Shown here one piece after another: positions 63,000 through 64,000 of a stretch of 64,000 bases of DNA (position 1 is its first letter; every line of letters begins with the position of its first letter). A program made the position numbers and the translations under genes. The stretch is from the NCBI RefSeq assembly GCF_012911895.1, contig NZ_JAAXCV010000034.1:372001-436000 (forward strand), written 5' to 3'. This DNA is from Bacillus sp. RO3. Lineage in GTDB: Bacteria; Bacillota; Bacilli; Bacillales; Bacillaceae_B. Below the pieces are notes generated by a model, which saw nothing but the letters and a program-made list of their open reading frames with translations, was not told where the DNA came from and did not search any database.

Positions 63000-64000
63000 T
63001 TATTTCACAATATGGATAGGGCTTCCCATAGCAACTTCTGCTGCTTCCATGGAAATCTCACCTAATGTAGGGTGGGCATGAATCGTCATTGCAACGTCTT
63101 CAGCCGTCATACCAGATTCAATCGCCAGTCCTAACTCAGCAATCATATCTGATGCCCCGGAACCTACGATTTGAGCTCCGATAATTAAACCGTCTTCTTT
63201 ACGGGTAACAAGCTTCATGAAGCCATCACTGGCATTTAGGGCCAATGCACGACCATTAGCAGCGAATGGGAATTTAGCAGCAATCACGTCAATTCCTTCT
63301 TCTTTAGCTTGTGCTTCAGAGTATCCTACTGTTGCTAATTCAGGATCTGTGAAACAAACAGCCGGAATACCAAGATAGTCAATTTCCGCCGGCTCACCTG
63401 AGATAACCTCGGCAGCGATTTTACCTTCATAAGATGCTTTATGAGCAAGTGGCGGTCCATCTACGATATCACCGATTGCGAAGATGTTAGGGATGTTCGT
63501 ACGGCACTGCTTATCAATTTTGATAACACCGCGGTCCGACATCTCGATTCCGACTTCTTCAAGACCGATTTCATCCGTGTTGGGGCGACGTCCAACTGTT
63601 ACGAGAACATAATCAGCCTCAACCGTTTTTTCTTCACCTTTTACTTCATATTTAACAACCACGCCGCTGTCGCTTTCTTCGACACCTTTAGCCATGGCTT
63701 TTGTTACTACCTCAACGCCTTTTTTCTTAAGACCTTTTTTCACAACCGTAGTCATTTGCTTTTCGAACCCGCTAAGGATATCGTCTGCACCTTCTAAGAT
63801 CGTTACTTGAGATCCAAGGTTTGCGTAAGCAGTACCAAGTTCAGTACCGATGTAGCCTCCACCGATTACCACAAGTTTCTCTGGAATTTCAGTAAGGGCA
63901 AGGGCACCTGTTGAGTCGATGACGCGCTTTGAGAACTTGAAGCTAGGGATTTCAATTGGACGTGAACCTGTAGCAAGAATCAAGTTCTTGAACTTGTAAG
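63000..64000 (-). CDS. pdhD: Dihydrolipoyl dehydrogenase PdhD (C-terminal part, cut by window edge)
   Basis: E3 subunit of the pyruvate (and 2-oxo acid) dehydrogenase complex. The visible 333 codons begin [17 protein letters not shown]-binding motif [23 protein letters not shown] motif [22 protein letters not shown], and the active-site His-Glu pair in [15 protein letters not shown] at the C-terminus. The redox cysteine pair lies outside the window. Neighbour of speA/SR1 as in B. subtilis. Confidence 0.95.
   Translation of the reverse strand, partial: YKFKNLILATGSRPIEIPSFKFSKRVIDSTGALALTEIPEKLVVIGGGYIGTELGTAYANLGSQVTILEGADDILSGFEKQMTTVVKKGLKKKGVEVVTKAMAKGVEESDSGVVVKYEVKGEEKTVEADYVLVTVGRRPNTDEIGLEEVGIEMSDRGVIKIDKQCRTNIPNIFAIGDIVDGPPLAHKASYEGKIAAEVISGEPAEIDYLGIPAVCFTDPELATVGYSEAQAKEEGIDVIAAKFPFAANGRALALNASDGFMKLVTRKEDGLIIGAQIVGSGASDMIAELGLAIESGMTAEDVAMTIHAHPTLGEISMEAAEVAMGSPIHIVK

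Overview
The window is a stretch of a low-to-moderate GC Gram-positive chromosome from the Bacillaceae (Bacillus in the wide sense; I cannot fix genus or species from sequence alone). Evidence: bacillithiol synthesis (bshC), spore genes (spoVD, gerR, ylbJ, ylaJ), strong GGAGG-type ribosome binding sites with many TTG/GTG starts, sigma-A and sigma-E type promoters, and gene order that closely follows B. subtilis ylaF-ylbQ plus the start of the division/cell-wall (dcw) cluster. The B. subtilis comparisons below come from memory; no search was run.

Layout, left to right. 1-6.9 kb: start of the dcw cluster on the minus strand (mraZ-rsmH-ftsL-pbpB-spoVD-murE), with direct-repeat MraZ boxes in front of mraZ. 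7-13.5 kb: bshC, a DUF3397 membrane protein, panE, then a three-gene biotin-dependent acyl-CoA carboxylase operon with a perfect-consensus cre site. 13.6-31.2 kb: the 'ylb' region (ylbP, gerR/ylbO, an enoyl-CoA hydratase, rpmF, ylbN, tmcAL/ylbM, ylbL, ylbK, ylbJ, coaD, rsmD, ylbG, ricF/ylbF, ylbE, ylbD, ylbC, ylbB, ylbA), interrupted by several genes I do not recognise. 31.3-34.2 kb: AI-2E-type permease, Eis-like acetyltransferase, CtaM-like protein. 34.3-42 kb: haem A synthesis and cytochrome caa3 oxidase (ctaG, ctaF, ctaE, ctaD, ctaC, ctaB, with divergent ctaA). 42-55.3 kb: pycA, ftsW, ylaN, glutaminase, ylaL, ylaK (PhoH-like), ylaJ, a flavin-type split-barrel protein, ylaI, ylaH, typA, ylaF. 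55.3-64 kb: yktC (suhB), a ykzI-like gene, yktB, yktA, a nitronate monooxygenase-like flavoprotein, speA, an unlabelled SR1/SR1P locus, a polysaccharide deacetylase lipoprotein, small unknowns, and the C-terminal part of pdhD.

How it fits together: most genes are core functions (septal peptidoglycan synthesis, aerobic respiration, pyruvate anaplerosis, ribosome maturation, sporulation). Carbon control recurs: cre-like sites lie before the acyl-CoA carboxylase operon, in the ctaA/ctaB divide, before the glutaminase, and in the SR1 leader, where two CcpN-consensus boxes also flank or overlap the promoter. Convergent neighbours repeatedly share one bidirectional terminator.

The most unusual element is a repeat family with a 124-bp period, found between genes at three places (about 14.16, 25.65 and 35.28 kb). 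The outer and apical parts keep their sequence while the middle stem changes completely from locus to locus yet stays complementary, which points to selection on a folded structure. The second is a small gene of 39 codons (SR1P family) on the minus strand between speA and pdhD, with its intact regulatory region.
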